Positions 1 to 8,341 are shown, numbered from the stretch's first letter. The stretch: DNA of 20,467 nucleotides from M2408 sp044348665 (GCA_044348665.1 JBIKSI010000055.1:1-20467), one strand, 5' to 3'. Numbers and translations: made by a program. The notes: generated from the sequence alone by a model not told the origin.

Positions 1-45
1 AACATATTTTGGTCGAGATGCACGGTTTTTTGAAAGTTTTTTCAT
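1..45 (-). CDS. Start of an unidentified gene, cut by the window edge
   Basis: An ATG at 45-43 on the minus strand opens a frame that runs out of the window and reads MKKLSKNRASRPKYV. A complete Bacteroidota-type promoter lies just upstream (67-97), and a purine-rich AAGGAAAA precedes the ATG, so this is probably a real start. Only 15 codons are visible. They are basic, with no hydrophobic signal core, and no family can be assigned. It follows the MBOAT gene on the same strand but has its own promoter, so it is probably a separate transcription unit. Confidence 0.5.
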   Translation of the reverse strand, partial: MKKLSKNRASRPKYV

Positions 46-66
46 TTTTCCTTGCACTTGGTTGTG

Positions 67-97
67 CAAAAATAAGCTATAACCCACAAAAATCAAA
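67..97 (-). promoter_or_regulatory. Bacteroidota sigma-ABfr-type promoter
   Basis: On the minus strand TTTG (97-94) is followed after 19 bases by TATTTTTG (74-67), matching the -33 TTTG and -7 TAnnTTTG pattern of the Bacteroidota primary sigma factor. The predicted start of transcription near 60 gives a leader of about 15 bases to the ATG at 45. This is the only promoter in the window where both boxes are seen at normal spacing. Confidence 0.55.
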
Positions 98-208
98 GGT
101 TTATACTTTTTCAGCAGACCCTAAATAAATCCAAAATTGGAAAGACTTTAAGATAAAATTTTATTCCTTGAAAAATTAGGAAAGAAATTAAACAGAATCA
201 ATTTAAGC

Positions 209-1876
209 CTAAAACTGCAAATACACAAATGGTCTTGACGTATCTGTCACAGCTTGATAGACCAAAACAACAATCACCACGACAACGAATACTTGTGAGA
301 CAATATGTAAACGCGTATACTTTTCCTCTGCTCGGTTTTTCCAGTTTTGTGGCAACCAATGTAAAATGAAACCAACGATTATGATAATCAATGCAGGCAT
401 GAAAGCTTCGAAAAACTTGGCGAAAACCTCTCCTGAAAAATCAAATTTGGAATAAATGTGCTCCAAAAATTTGCCTGGCGCATCGTCTTCTTGCAAACGG
501 AACCAAATTCGTGTAAATGTGATGAAATTAAAAGTGATGAAAATCTTCCAAAAACGTGTTATCCATTTTTCAGATTTTTCATACGGACTAATTTTTTTCC
601 AATAATTAAAAATCACCAAGGCAATCCCATTCATTGTTCCCCAAATGACGAAATTTTCACTTGGTCCATGCCATAAACCTCCAACAATCATTGTGATTAA
701 CAAGTTTAAATCTCGGTGAACGAAATTTTTAAAATTTGGAATGAAATAGATCAAGATGAGATAAACGGCTGTAACTCCTAAATAAATGTAAATCAAATTG
801 AAGTTTTGAGTGATAAAAATCAGAAAAATTAAAATCACAGAAATCATTACGTATGAGCCAATTCCACCTGTTTTGTTTCCTCCCAAAGGAATATACAAAT
901 ATTCTCGGAAGAATGCCCCTAATGATCGGTGCCAACGTCTCCAGAAGTCAGCCACATTGATTGCTTTGTAGGGAGAATCGAAGTTTTTTGTCAAACGGAA
1001 ACCCATCAAACGCGCAATTCCTGTTGCAATGTCTGTGTAACCTGAAAAATCTCCGTAAATAAACAGAGAATACGCCCACATGGCAACAATTCCCACAAAA
1101 CCTGGGTAAGTTTCTGGAGCATCCATCACCTTGTCAATAAAATGAACAGCAATGTAATCTGCCAAGATTAATTTTTTTATTAAACCTTTAACAATCTGAA
1201 TACTTGCCCAAGAAAAATCAATTTTATCGAGGTAATAAGGTTTGTAAATTTGTGGAATAAAGTCTTTTGCCTTGGCGATTGGACCTAAAATTAACTGTGG
1301 GAAAAAAGTGGCATAAAATGTATAATCAAACACATTTTTTACGGGTTCAACCTCTTTTCTATAGACATCTACAATGTAGGAAATACTTTGAAAAGTGATG
1401 AAGGAAACTCCTCCAGCGGCAAATAATTTGGTATCAAAACTTCCCTCTCCAAAAAATCCATTTCCCCATAAGGCAAATTGATTTAATAATTCAAATTTTG
1501 TTTTAAACAGCTCATTAAAGGATTCTGTGAAGAAAAAACCATACTTGAAATAGACCAACAAAAGAATATTAAGCGAGATTCCTATCACAAGCCAGCGTTT
1601 TTTCTTTCCTTGATCTTCTGATTTGGAAATCCAATTTCCGATGGCAAAATTCCAAAACATGGAAAATATTAAGAATAGGACAAATAATTTTGCGGATTTG
1701 TAATAGAAAAACAAAGAAACGACCGTAATAAATATACTTTTTACCAACTTTTGTTTCTGCAGCAAGGAAAAAACAAAAATTAACAGGATAAAAAACAACC
1801 AGAAATCCAACTCGGTAAACACGAGTGGTTTCATCGATTTCAAATCCATATTAAAAAGTTGATAAATGCGATCCAT
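209..1876 (-). CDS. MBOAT family membrane O-acyltransferase (AlgI/DltB-like)
   Basis: A 555-residue polytopic membrane protein of the membrane-bound O-acyltransferase family. AlgI and DltB, its best-known relatives, pass acyl groups across the inner membrane to alginate or teichoic acid. Visible family signatures are FWRRWHRSLGAFFREYLYIPLGGN at about 311-334 (His316) and GGLWHG at 399-404 (His403, the usual invariant histidine). Many hydrophobic segments precede and follow. Between PLGGN and LWHG there are about 65 residues, against roughly 25-30 in AlgI as I remember it; the extra part (about 340-380) is hydrophobic and could add two membrane spans. The gene is last in a three-gene operon, starting 2 bases after the stop of an SGNH-like lipoprotein, so those two SGNH proteins are its likely partners. 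The acyl donor and the polymer are unknown; acetylation of an exopolysaccharide or envelope glycan is an inference. Confidence 0.9.
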   Translation of the reverse strand: MDRIYQLFNMDLKSMKPLVFTELDFWLFFILLIFVFSLLQKQKLVKSIFITVVSLFFYYKSAKLFVLFLIFSMFWNFAIGNWISKSEDQGKKKRWLVIGISLNILLLVYFKYGFFFTESFNELFKTKFELLNQFALWGNGFFGEGSFDTKLFAAGGVSFITFQSISYIVDVYRKEVEPVKNVFDYTFYATFFPQLILGPIAKAKDFIPQIYKPYYLDKIDFSWASIQIVKGLIKKLILADYIAVHFIDKVMDAPETYPGFVGIVAMWAYSLFIYGDFSGYTDIATGIARLMGFRLTKNFDSPYKAINVADFWRRWHRSLGAFFREYLYIPLGGNKTGGIGSYVMISVILIFLIFITQNFNLIYIYLGVTAVYLILIYFIPNFKNFVHRDLNLLITMIVGGLWHGPSENFVIWGTMNGIALVIFNYWKKISPYEKSEKWITRFWKIFITFNFITFTRIWFRLQEDDAPGKFLEHIYSKFDFSGEVFAKFFEAFMPALIIIIVGFILHWLPQNWKNRAEEKYTRLHIVSQVFVVVVIVVLVYQAVTDTSRPFVYLQF

Positions 1877-1878
1877 GC

Positions 1879-3225
1879 TTATTTTCTTTTATATTCGAAG
1901 GTTTGTTGTTGTCGTAATTCCATTTGTTCCAGCCATTTAAGAAAGGATTCGAAAAACATATCGCCTTTGAGCTTGTATCCCGATGCTGTAAAATGCACCA
2001 AATCTCCTCGCATCAATCCATTTCTACTCCAAACTTTGGAAGAACCTAATTCACCCATAATTCCGTACATATCCCAAACGGCAGCTTCGTATTTTTTGGC
2101 CAATTGAATAATCATTTCACGTTCTCGTGCCACGTTTTTGTTCAATTGCTTTTTCTTATAATAAGCATCATTCGGTACGGTTAATAAAATCGCACAGTTT
2201 GGATTGGCACGCATAACCATTTGTAAAACAGAATCTAAATTGGCACGAAAAATTTCTGGCCTAAAGCTCGAATAAGGCACATTCGCATCGTTCGTTCCTA
2301 CTGAAAAGGCGAAAAAATCTGGTGGGAATTCTTTTAATTGCTCTTCAAAATATTTGTTTTTTAGGTAAGTTGGGAGCGATGCACCATTGACACCAATTGT
2401 TGTGTAAGAAATTCCAGGTTCTTTGTTTGATAGCTGAAATCCCAAAATTCTCAACTTGTAATTCATCACTGTGTCACGGGCAAAAAACAAATCAAAGCGA
2501 TCTAACTTATCAGTAAAAAATACATCAGTGTACCCAATTTGCGGATTTGTTTGCTTTCTTAAGACAAAAATCTCATCTTCTCCAAAATTCATTTCATACG
2601 GAAAATCTCCCTTATTGTGATAAATCCTCAATTTGTCAAATCCTGGTTTTACCTCTGTTTTATCATACTTAAAACTAATTTGCACCGCTGAATCAGGACA
2701 TTCCACTACCACACCAAGAATTCCGTAGTCAAGAGAATCAGGTCGATCACTTACGCTTCGGTAATTTGTCCAACGGTTGGGTGATTTGAATTCGTAGTTC
2801 CAAGGATTGTTTGTTCCTGCTAAGTCGAAGGGGAAAATTAATCCGCGCTCACCTTCTAAACCTTCCCAATTTTTTTGCAAATTGGTGCGCATTTCGTGCG
2901 TGTAAATATCTGCTTGTAAATGGGAACCTCCGATGTGATAAAAATTTAGTTTTCTGTCCCTAAATTTGATCATTTGCTGGAAATTGTAAAACAATTTTTC
3001 GAAGTTTGTGCTATTTTCTGTGAAAAATTGGTAGTGATTTCGTTCAAAATGAATGAAAGGATATTTTTGAGTTAAAGTAGAATCGACCACTCCAAAGAAG
3101 ACGCGGTTTTTATAATTATTTAATGAATCGCTCCTTCTGATGGAATCTTGTCCAATAGAATTACACGACAATAGGGTGAAAATAAATAAAAATACAGCGG
3201 ATATATACATAATTAATTTTTTCAT
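1879..3225 (-). CDS. SGNH/GDSL hydrolase-like lipoprotein, MBOAT partner
   Basis: A predicted lipoprotein of about 448 residues with SGNH-hydrolase blocks. The N-terminus MKKLIMYISAVFLFIFTLLSC has a lipobox (LLSC), so it is probably exported and lipid-anchored. Block I reads IGGSHLQAD, with Ser kept but GDS changed to GGS. Block III is SVGTNDAN, and the Asp-His pair lies in DLVHFTASGY near the C-terminus, so the catalytic triad Ser/Asp/His appears present. An ATG at 3237 is also in frame, but the start at 3225 gives an ATGA overlap of 4 bases with the upstream SGNH gene and a normal KK-rich signal start, so I prefer it. By analogy with AlgJ/AlgX or DltD it may take the acyl group from the MBOAT protein and place it on a glycan; it could instead be a deacetylase. 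Confidence 0.82.
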   Translation of the reverse strand: MKKLIMYISAVFLFIFTLLSCNSIGQDSIRRSDSLNNYKNRVFFGVVDSTLTQKYPFIHFERNHYQFFTENSTNFEKLFYNFQQMIKFRDRKLNFYHIGGSHLQADIYTHEMRTNLQKNWEGLEGERGLIFPFDLAGTNNPWNYEFKSPNRWTNYRSVSDRPDSLDYGILGVVVECPDSAVQISFKYDKTEVKPGFDKLRIYHNKGDFPYEMNFGEDEIFVLRKQTNPQIGYTDVFFTDKLDRFDLFFARDTVMNYKLRILGFQLSNKEPGISYTTIGVNGASLPTYLKNKYFEEQLKEFPPDFFAFSVGTNDANVPYSSFRPEIFRANLDSVLQMVMRANPNCAILLTVPNDAYYKKKQLNKNVAREREMIIQLAKKYEAAVWDMYGIMGELGSSKVWSRNGLMRGDLVHFTASGYKLKGDMFFESFLKWLEQMELRQQQTFEYKRK

Positions 3226-4697
3226 GGCACTTTCCATTTTGCATATTCTGCTGCAAATGCTTCGTAAAATAACTGTGAAGCGATACTTGCACCCCTCGGA
3301 CTAAAATGTATATAATCTTTTCCTGCCAAACCTCTTTCAACCCAAGAAGGCATCGAGTTTAATCCTCCCATGGCTTCAAATAAATCCCAATATCCGCCTC
3401 CAACTTCTAAGGTTGCTTTTTTCATAGCACGCACTAAAACTGGCAAATAAGGATAACTTTCGTAAGCTCCTTCGTAATAGCGTGCCATATCACTTGGTCC
3501 AATAACCAAAATCATTGCGGAAGGACGAATGCGTTTCAAGGCCTGCAATTGTCCTTTAAACTGTTTGGCATAATTTCTTGCAGCGGAACTATCTTTTAAG
3601 AAAGGAACAGAATTTCCTCCAAATTGCATGATGACTAATTCTACGTTCAAATCTTGATACATTTTTCCTAGCAGTTGCTGATCTAATTTACCAAAGAATG
3701 TGCCACTTGAACCACGCATCGCGATGTTGTCAACTTGTACTCCAACATCACCTTCCAAACTAAAACCTAAGATTGTTGGACTCACCGTGCTTTTGAACTC
3801 ATACCGCAATTTTCCTGCTGAAGCATCAAAACTTAGTGGTAATACATGGTATTTTCCATCTTGTACCAAACTGTCTTCGTGAATTAAATTTCCATTTTGA
3901 AAAACTTTGATTGCACAAGCAGTAAAACAACTTGTATAAAATAATTTTACTTGATTGTAGGTTCGAGATCGCGTATATGCAGCTTTGGAAGGTTCAATTT
4001 CAATCCATCCTTCATTTACTACTGTGCGAGAAGCTCGTTCACTTGAATCCATGTATTCTGGCGTAAATCTTCCAGCACTTCCCATTGCACCATAACGTTT
4101 TGATTTCAATTTTGCGCCACCAAAAACAGTGTATCTTGTAAAATTAGGTGAATACGTTTGTTTGAAACTTTGTGTATTGTAAACATTCACAGTAGGCACC
4201 AAACCAGGACCAACTCCACCAAATTGCTCTTGAATTCTTTGTCGGATGTAAGCAGTCATTCGATCTCCTTCAATTTGCGAATCGCCGTAATGAATTATTC
4301 GTAGTTTTTTATTGGATTTTGCGATTTCGTCTAGTTTTTTGAAAAATTCATGAAATTTAGATAAACCTGATTCAGCCAAATAAATCTGAGTTGCACTTTC
4401 CTTGATGAGTTGTCCACCACTTGGCTGACCCAAATTACCACCTTTGTTATCGTGCTTCTTCAAAGAATCAACAGGCACTTTTTCTTGCATGCTTGTATCC
4501 ACTTTTTGGATAAACTTGGTAATGTCTTTTGCTTTTTTTGGCTTGGGAGAAATCGCCTTATTCCATGATAAAAAACGAATTTTCATTCCCGCAATATCAA
4601 AGCCTTCTTTTGGGGTAAAGAAAGAAACAGCAGCTAGTATGGAAAATACAGCTAAGGTAAAATAAAAGACGTGAATAGATTTGTAACTTTTCATCAT
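3222..4697 (-). CDS. SGNH/GDSL hydrolase-like membrane-anchored protein
   Basis: A protein of about 491 residues, first gene of the SGNH-SGNH-MBOAT operon. After a short basic N-terminus a hydrophobic stretch (about residues 7-27) forms a signal anchor. A lysine-rich linker follows, then an SGNH domain: block I HYGDSQIEGD near residue 136-145, block III MQFGGNSV, and the catalytic Asp/His in KDYIHFSPRG near the C-terminus. All key SGNH residues are present, unlike the next gene where the first block is GGS. The frame stays open to a TTG at 4724, but a -7 box (4710-4717) overlaps that region. The paired ATGs at 4697 and 4694 are therefore the better starts. It probably works in the periplasm as an O-acyltransferase or esterase with the MBOAT protein; substrate unknown. 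Confidence 0.82.
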   Translation of the reverse strand: MMKSYKSIHVFYFTLAVFSILAAVSFFTPKEGFDIAGMKIRFLSWNKAISPKPKKAKDITKFIQKVDTSMQEKVPVDSLKKHDNKGGNLGQPSGGQLIKESATQIYLAESGLSKFHEFFKKLDEIAKSNKKLRIIHYGDSQIEGDRMTAYIRQRIQEQFGGVGPGLVPTVNVYNTQSFKQTYSPNFTRYTVFGGAKLKSKRYGAMGSAGRFTPEYMDSSERASRTVVNEGWIEIEPSKAAYTRSRTYNQVKLFYTSCFTACAIKVFQNGNLIHEDSLVQDGKYHVLPLSFDASAGKLRYEFKSTVSPTILGFSLEGDVGVQVDNIAMRGSSGTFFGKLDQQLLGKMYQDLNVELVIMQFGGNSVPFLKDSSAARNYAKQFKGQLQALKRIRPSAMILVIGPSDMARYYEGAYESYPYLPVLVRAMKKATLEVGGGYWDLFEAMGGLNSMPSWVERGLAGKDYIHFSPRGASIASQLFYEAFAAEYAKWKVP

Positions 4698-4709
4698 TAA
4701 ATTAGCCTG

Positions 4710-4717
4710 CAAAAGTA
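4710..4717 (-). promoter_or_regulatory. Candidate -7 box of the SGNH-MBOAT operon
   Basis: TACTTTTG on the minus strand matches TAnnTTTG and sits 13 bases before the ATG at 4697. No TTG or TTTG was seen at 17-23 bases further upstream, so only half of the promoter is supported. If it is real, the leader is very short and the upstream TTG start is excluded. Confidence 0.35.
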
Positions 4718-4873
4718 CTTTCAAAAATTGGGCTTTGAAAATTATTTTGAATAAATTTTAATTTTTGATTTAATTTGTTTAAAAACTTGGGATGGCTTAA
4801 AGAAAAATTAAGTATTTTCAAGGGATTCTAACTGATTACCAAATCAAAATAAATTGGTTTAAGGAGAACGACT

Positions 4874-5605
4874 TTAAATGCCCAATTTACTTTTTAAAAT
4901 CGGGTACATCGTTCGACTAATTGGAATTCTTTTTCCACTTGTAAGTACCGCATTGTATGCATTTTTCTCCATACTTTCAATCTTGTTCAATTTTGTTATA
5001 TTTAGAATAAAAGAACGGTGAATGCGAATAAAATTAGTAGCGTCTAATTGATTTTCATAAAAAGCCAAGGTTTTCTTTTTAAGGTGATATTTTGACCCGA
5101 GGTAAATTTTTACATAATCGTCATAGGCTTCAATGTAATCAATTGATTCGGTTGGAATGATCGATATTTCACTTCCTTCTTTTACAACGATTCGCGAATT
5201 TTCTTCCCGAAATTTGTTTGGGACATCAATAATTTTCTCAACTGAATTTGGCAAAAGATTTTGATTCACCTTTTGAATTGCGGAATTAAATCTATCTTGC
5301 GTGAAGGGTTTCAACAAATAATCAACAGCATTTGATTCAAAGGCTTTAATTGCATATTCATCAAATGCGGTGGTGAAAATGACTTTTGGTACATGAGAAA
5401 TAATTTCGAGCATCTCAAAACCATTTATTTTGGGCATTTGAATGTCCAGAAAAATAAGATCGGGTTTCAATTCGTTAATTTTTTTCACGCCTTCAAAGCC
5501 ATCATTACACTCAGCAATCAGTTCAAAATCATAAAGTTCGGAAAGATATTCCTTGACAATCATTCGTGCCAATGGCTCATCATCAATAATAATAACTTTC
5601 TTCAC
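4874..5605 (-). CDS. LytTR-family response regulator
   Basis: A 243-residue two-component response regulator. The receiver domain (about 1-115) has the acidic pair DDE at 8-10, the phosphorylated Asp54 in FLDIQMP, the TTAF threonines near 78-79 and Lys99 in LLKPF. A LytTR DNA-binding domain covers about 140-243, with VKEGSEISIIPTESIDYIEA opening it and FIRIHRSFILN inside. Such regulators are usually phosphorylated by a 7TM or LytS/HisKA-type sensor kinase encoded next to them, but none is present in this window. The gene starts 6 bases after the stop of the aldehyde dehydrogenase gene on the same strand, so the two are probably co-transcribed. Its targets cannot be told from the sequence. Confidence 0.93.
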   Translation of the reverse strand: MKKVIIIDDEPLARMIVKEYLSELYDFELIAECNDGFEGVKKINELKPDLIFLDIQMPKINGFEMLEIISHVPKVIFTTAFDEYAIKAFESNAVDYLLKPFTQDRFNSAIQKVNQNLLPNSVEKIIDVPNKFREENSRIVVKEGSEISIIPTESIDYIEAYDDYVKIYLGSKYHLKKKTLAFYENQLDATNFIRIHRSFILNITKLNKIESMEKNAYNAVLTSGKRIPISRTMYPILKSKLGI

Positions 5606-5611
5606 AATGAA

Positions 5612-7054
5612 TTAATATTTTACGAAAACATTTTTGGCTTCAGTAAAAAAGCGAAGTGCCTCAAAACCACCTTCTCTGCCTACACCTGATGATTTTACGC
5701 CTCCAAATGGCGTTCTCAAATCTCTAACCAACCAAGCATTTATCCATACAACTCCAGCCTGAACTTCATTCGCAAGGCGATGTGCTCTTTTTAAATCAGA
5801 AGTCCAAATTGTTGCGCTCAAACCGTATTCTGTAGAATTTGCCATTTTTAAAACCTCATCCTCGTCCTCAAAAGGAGTTAAAGTAACAACAGGACCAAAA
5901 ATTTCTTCTTGATTTGTTCTACAAGTGTATTCCAAGCCTTCAATCACCGTAGGTTCCAAGTAATATCCATTTTCATAAGGTGGATCTAAAATTACACGCT
6001 TTCCGCCGCATAAAACTGTTCCGCCTTCTTGTTGTGCTAATTCAATATAAGATTGAACTTTTTCTAAATGCGGTAAAGACACTAAAGCGCCCATTTTTGC
6101 TTTTGGATCTTGAGGAAATGAAACTTTTAAATTTTTTACTTTTTCAACAAAAGCATTTTTAAATTTTTCATAAATACCTTTTTGGATAAAAATTCGGGAT
6201 CCGCATAAACAAATTTGACCTTGATTTGCAAAGGATGAACGTAAAGTAGTACTTAACATTTCCTCAAAATTGCAGTCGTCAAAAATAATATTCGGGTTTT
6301 TTCCACCCAATTCCAAAGACAATTTTTTAAACATGGGAGCTGCTGTTCGTGCAATGTATTCGCCCGTTTTTGTTCCACCTGTAAATGAGATTGCTTTTAC
6401 TTTCGGATGTTTTACAATGGCATCTCCCACCTTAGAACCAAGTCCGTGAACAATATTTAACACTCCTGCAGGCATTCCAGCTTCCTGACAAATTTTTCCA
6501 AGCAAAAATGCTGTGTAAGGAGTTACTTCTGAAGGTTTTGCAATAACGCAATTTCCTGCTGCAAGCCCTGGAGCAATTTTCCATGAGAACAAATACAAAG
6601 GCAAATTCCAAGGAGAAATACAACCAACTACACCAATTGGCTTACGTAAAGTATAATTGACACCTTCACCTGTCATGTCATGTGATTCAGAAGCGTAATG
6701 AATGATTGATGTCGCAAAAAAATAAAAATTTGAAACTGCACGAGGAATATCTACGTGAGCTGCCAAAGATTCTGGTTTTCCATTATCACGGGATTCAGCT
6801 TTCACAAATTCATCCATGTGATTTTCAATTCCTTTTGAAACATTCACCAAAATTTCACTTCTTGCCTCAATACTCATTTTTGACCAAATTGGAAAAGCCA
6901 TTTCAGCAGCTTCAACAGCTAACAAAACATCTTCTTCATCAGAATCAGGAATTAAAGAATAAATTTTTCCCGTTGCCGGCTCATAATTGTCCAAATAAGT
7001 TTCTTTAATTGGTGAAATATATTCGCCGTTAATGAAATTTTTTAGTTTTTCCAT
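5612..7054 (-). CDS. Aldehyde dehydrogenase, 2-aminomuconate-semialdehyde type
   Basis: A full-length 480-residue NAD(P)-dependent aldehyde dehydrogenase. Visible sites are Asn150 in ISPWNLPLYL, the cofactor loop FTGGTKTG at 224-231, the general base Glu248 in LELGGKNPN, and the nucleophile Cys282 in NQGQICLCGSR. The blocks SPWNLPLYLFSWKIAPG and SSFANQGQICLC closely resemble ALDH8A1 and bacterial 2-aminomuconate 6-semialdehyde dehydrogenases (AmnC/NbaE). So does IPRAVSNFYFF with Arg105, at the place of the substrate-binding arginine of that enzyme. I therefore infer oxidation of 2-aminomuconate semialdehyde or the related 2-hydroxymuconate semialdehyde. A Rid protein of the 2-aminomuconate deaminase type lies at 18345-18779 and would act next. 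A LytTR regulator gene follows after 6 bases. Other aldehyde substrates remain possible. Confidence 0.9.
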   Translation of the reverse strand: MEKLKNFINGEYISPIKETYLDNYEPATGKIYSLIPDSDEEDVLLAVEAAEMAFPIWSKMSIEARSEILVNVSKGIENHMDEFVKAESRDNGKPESLAAHVDIPRAVSNFYFFATSIIHYASESHDMTGEGVNYTLRKPIGVVGCISPWNLPLYLFSWKIAPGLAAGNCVIAKPSEVTPYTAFLLGKICQEAGMPAGVLNIVHGLGSKVGDAIVKHPKVKAISFTGGTKTGEYIARTAAPMFKKLSLELGGKNPNIIFDDCNFEEMLSTTLRSSFANQGQICLCGSRIFIQKGIYEKFKNAFVEKVKNLKVSFPQDPKAKMGALVSLPHLEKVQSYIELAQQEGGTVLCGGKRVILDPPYENGYYLEPTVIEGLEYTCRTNQEEIFGPVVTLTPFEDEDEVLKMANSTEYGLSATIWTSDLKRAHRLANEVQAGVVWINAWLVRDLRTPFGGVKSSGVGREGGFEALRFFTEAKNVFVKY

Positions 7055-7076
7055 TTCAAATTGTCATTTGTGTAAA

Positions 7077-7084
7077 CAAAGTTA
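7077..7084 (-). promoter_or_regulatory. Candidate -7 box for the aldehyde dehydrogenase gene
   Basis: TAACTTTG on the minus strand fits TAnnTTTG and lies 22 bases before the ATG at 7054, giving a leader of roughly 15 bases. A matching TTG box at the usual distance was not found. It lies downstream of the ompH terminator, so the two-gene unit aldehyde dehydrogenase-LytTR would start here. Confidence 0.35.
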
Positions 7085-7180
7085 AAAATAGATTTAGGAT
7101 AAATGAGACATGAGACAAAAAAAGAACAAATTACCAAAAAAATTGACAAAATTGAACAAAATGAAAAGAAAAATTTGGGC

Positions 7181-7211
7181 AAAAAAAAAGGCAAATCTAA
7201 GTTTGCCTTTT
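7181..7211 (-). terminator. Rho-independent terminator of the ompH pair
   Basis: A perfect 10-base-pair stem (7186-7195 with 7202-7211) with a 6-base loop. On the minus strand it reads AAAAGGCAAA, loop, TTTGCCTTTT and continues as a run of T to 7181. It lies 20 bases after the stop of the gene at 7232-7744, as expected for its terminator. Confidence 0.85.
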
Positions 7212-7231
7212 GTAAATATTGGTTAATCGTG

Positions 7232-7744
7232 TTATTTCGTTTCTTCAGCATCGATTCTAAGTAATTCTGTCATAACTTCGTTTGTGATATCCATTCCACC
7301 TTTGAAATATAGAGTAACAGATTCATCGATTACATAATTTAATTTTTTTCTTTCAGATACAATATCAACAGCTTTTTGAACTCTTTTTAAAATTGGAGTA
7401 TTTAAATCTTGCCCTAAATTAGCAATTTGCTGTTGCAATTCTTGTTCTCTTTGTTGCAAAGCGTATTGCTTTTTTTGCAATCTTTCTTCTTCATACTGTT
7501 GCATAACTGGCGATAACTTATCTTTTTCAGCCATGTATTTCGTATATGCTTTTTGCAAATCTTCTTCCATTTCTTTCAATTCATTTACACCAGAAGTTTC
7601 GAATTCACCCAAAGTTTTCATCGCTGCTTTTCTAGAAGGCAAAGTATCCAGCAATTTTTGTGAATTTACGTGAGCAACTTTAGATTGAGCCATAACTGAA
7701 CTCAAAGACATGATTGTTACAACTAAAAATAATAACTTTTTCAT
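7232..7744 (-). CDS. OmpH/Skp family periplasmic chaperone (second of pair)
   Basis: A 170-residue OmpH/Skp-type protein, the usual length for the family. A signal peptide MKKLLFLVVTIMSLSSVMAQ with cleavage after AQ sends it to the periplasm. The mature part begins with the family β-strand KVAHVNSQKLLDTLP. A long charged coiled coil follows, rich in Lys, Glu and Gln (about 55-125), ending in the β-strand LNYVIDESVTLYFKGGMDIT. Skp proteins hold unfolded outer-membrane proteins in the cavity between their coiled-coil arms. The gene follows a paralog after 52 bases and ends in a strong terminator. Tandem ompH genes are common in Bacteroidota, usually behind bamA, which is absent here. Confidence 0.9.
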   Translation of the reverse strand: MKKLLFLVVTIMSLSSVMAQSKVAHVNSQKLLDTLPSRKAAMKTLGEFETSGVNELKEMEEDLQKAYTKYMAEKDKLSPVMQQYEEERLQKKQYALQQREQELQQQIANLGQDLNTPILKRVQKAVDIVSERKKLNYVIDESVTLYFKGGMDITNEVMTELLRIDAEETK

Positions 7745-7796
7745 TTTGTTTGTTTTGTTTATTTTGTGAATTATCTTACTCTTTTTTACTAACTTT

Positions 7797-8318
7797 TTAT
7801 TTGGGAGCAGTGTAACCCATTTCTTTTAAAATCTCATTGCTGATATCCATTTTACTGTCAGCATATACTAAGTTACTTTGATTGGCCTTATCAAAAACAA
7901 AAGTATAACTTTTTTTAGACGCAACTTTCTGCATGGCTTCAAAAACATTGTCTTGAATTGGTTTAATTAATTCTTGACGTTTTTGAAAATAATCTCCGGC
8001 AACGCCGAATCTTAATTTTTGCATTTCCATTGCTTCTGTTTCCAACTTTTCAATATCTTCAGCTCTTTTTTTCTTTTCCTCGCTTGGTAAAAGTACTTCT
8101 TCTCTTGCAAAAGCTTCTTTTTTCTTTTTCAAATCTGCGTATCGATCTTCAATTTCTTTTGTCCATCTTTCTGCCAATTTATCTAATTTTTCTTTGGCAT
8201 CTTTATACTCTGGAACGTTTTCCATGATGTAATCTGAATCGATGTATGCAAACTTCTGAGAGTAACTGACAAATGATGTGCCAAAAATTAAAACCAAACT
8301 TGCTAATACTAATTTCAT
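7797..8318 (-). CDS. OmpH/Skp family periplasmic chaperone (first of pair)
   Basis: A 173-residue OmpH/Skp-type protein with a signal peptide (MKLVLASLVLIFGTSFVSYSQ) and mature start KFAYIDSDYIMENVPEYKDA, the typical family opening. A coiled coil rich in Lys and Glu spans about 35-120, followed by YTFVFDKANQSNLVYADSKMDIS, which matches the closing strand of its neighbour. The two proteins share the domain layout and the ending MDISNEILKEM/MDITNEVMTEL, but their coiled coils have diverged, so the duplication is old. It is the first gene of the pair and is probably transcribed from the -7 box at 8342-8349. Confidence 0.9.
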   Translation of the reverse strand: MKLVLASLVLIFGTSFVSYSQKFAYIDSDYIMENVPEYKDAKEKLDKLAERWTKEIEDRYADLKKKKEAFAREEVLLPSEEKKKRAEDIEKLETEAMEMQKLRFGVAGDYFQKRQELIKPIQDNVFEAMQKVASKKSYTFVFDKANQSNLVYADSKMDISNEILKEMGYTAPK

Positions 8319-8341
8319 AAACTATTTTCTCAAAAAAACGA

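Noticed and set aside
150..185. TTCCT...AGGAA downstream of the MBOAT gene as a terminator
   Set aside because: A five-base-pair stem without a T run on the minus strand is too weak to call.
4830..4860. Inverted repeat ACCAA...TTGGT after the LytTR gene as a terminator
   Set aside because: The stem is only five base pairs with a long AT loop and no T run.
7042..7251. A 69-codon minus-strand frame between the ompH pair and the aldehyde dehydrogenase
   Set aside because: It runs through the Rho-independent terminator at 7181-7211 and overlaps the starts and ends of real genes in another phase.
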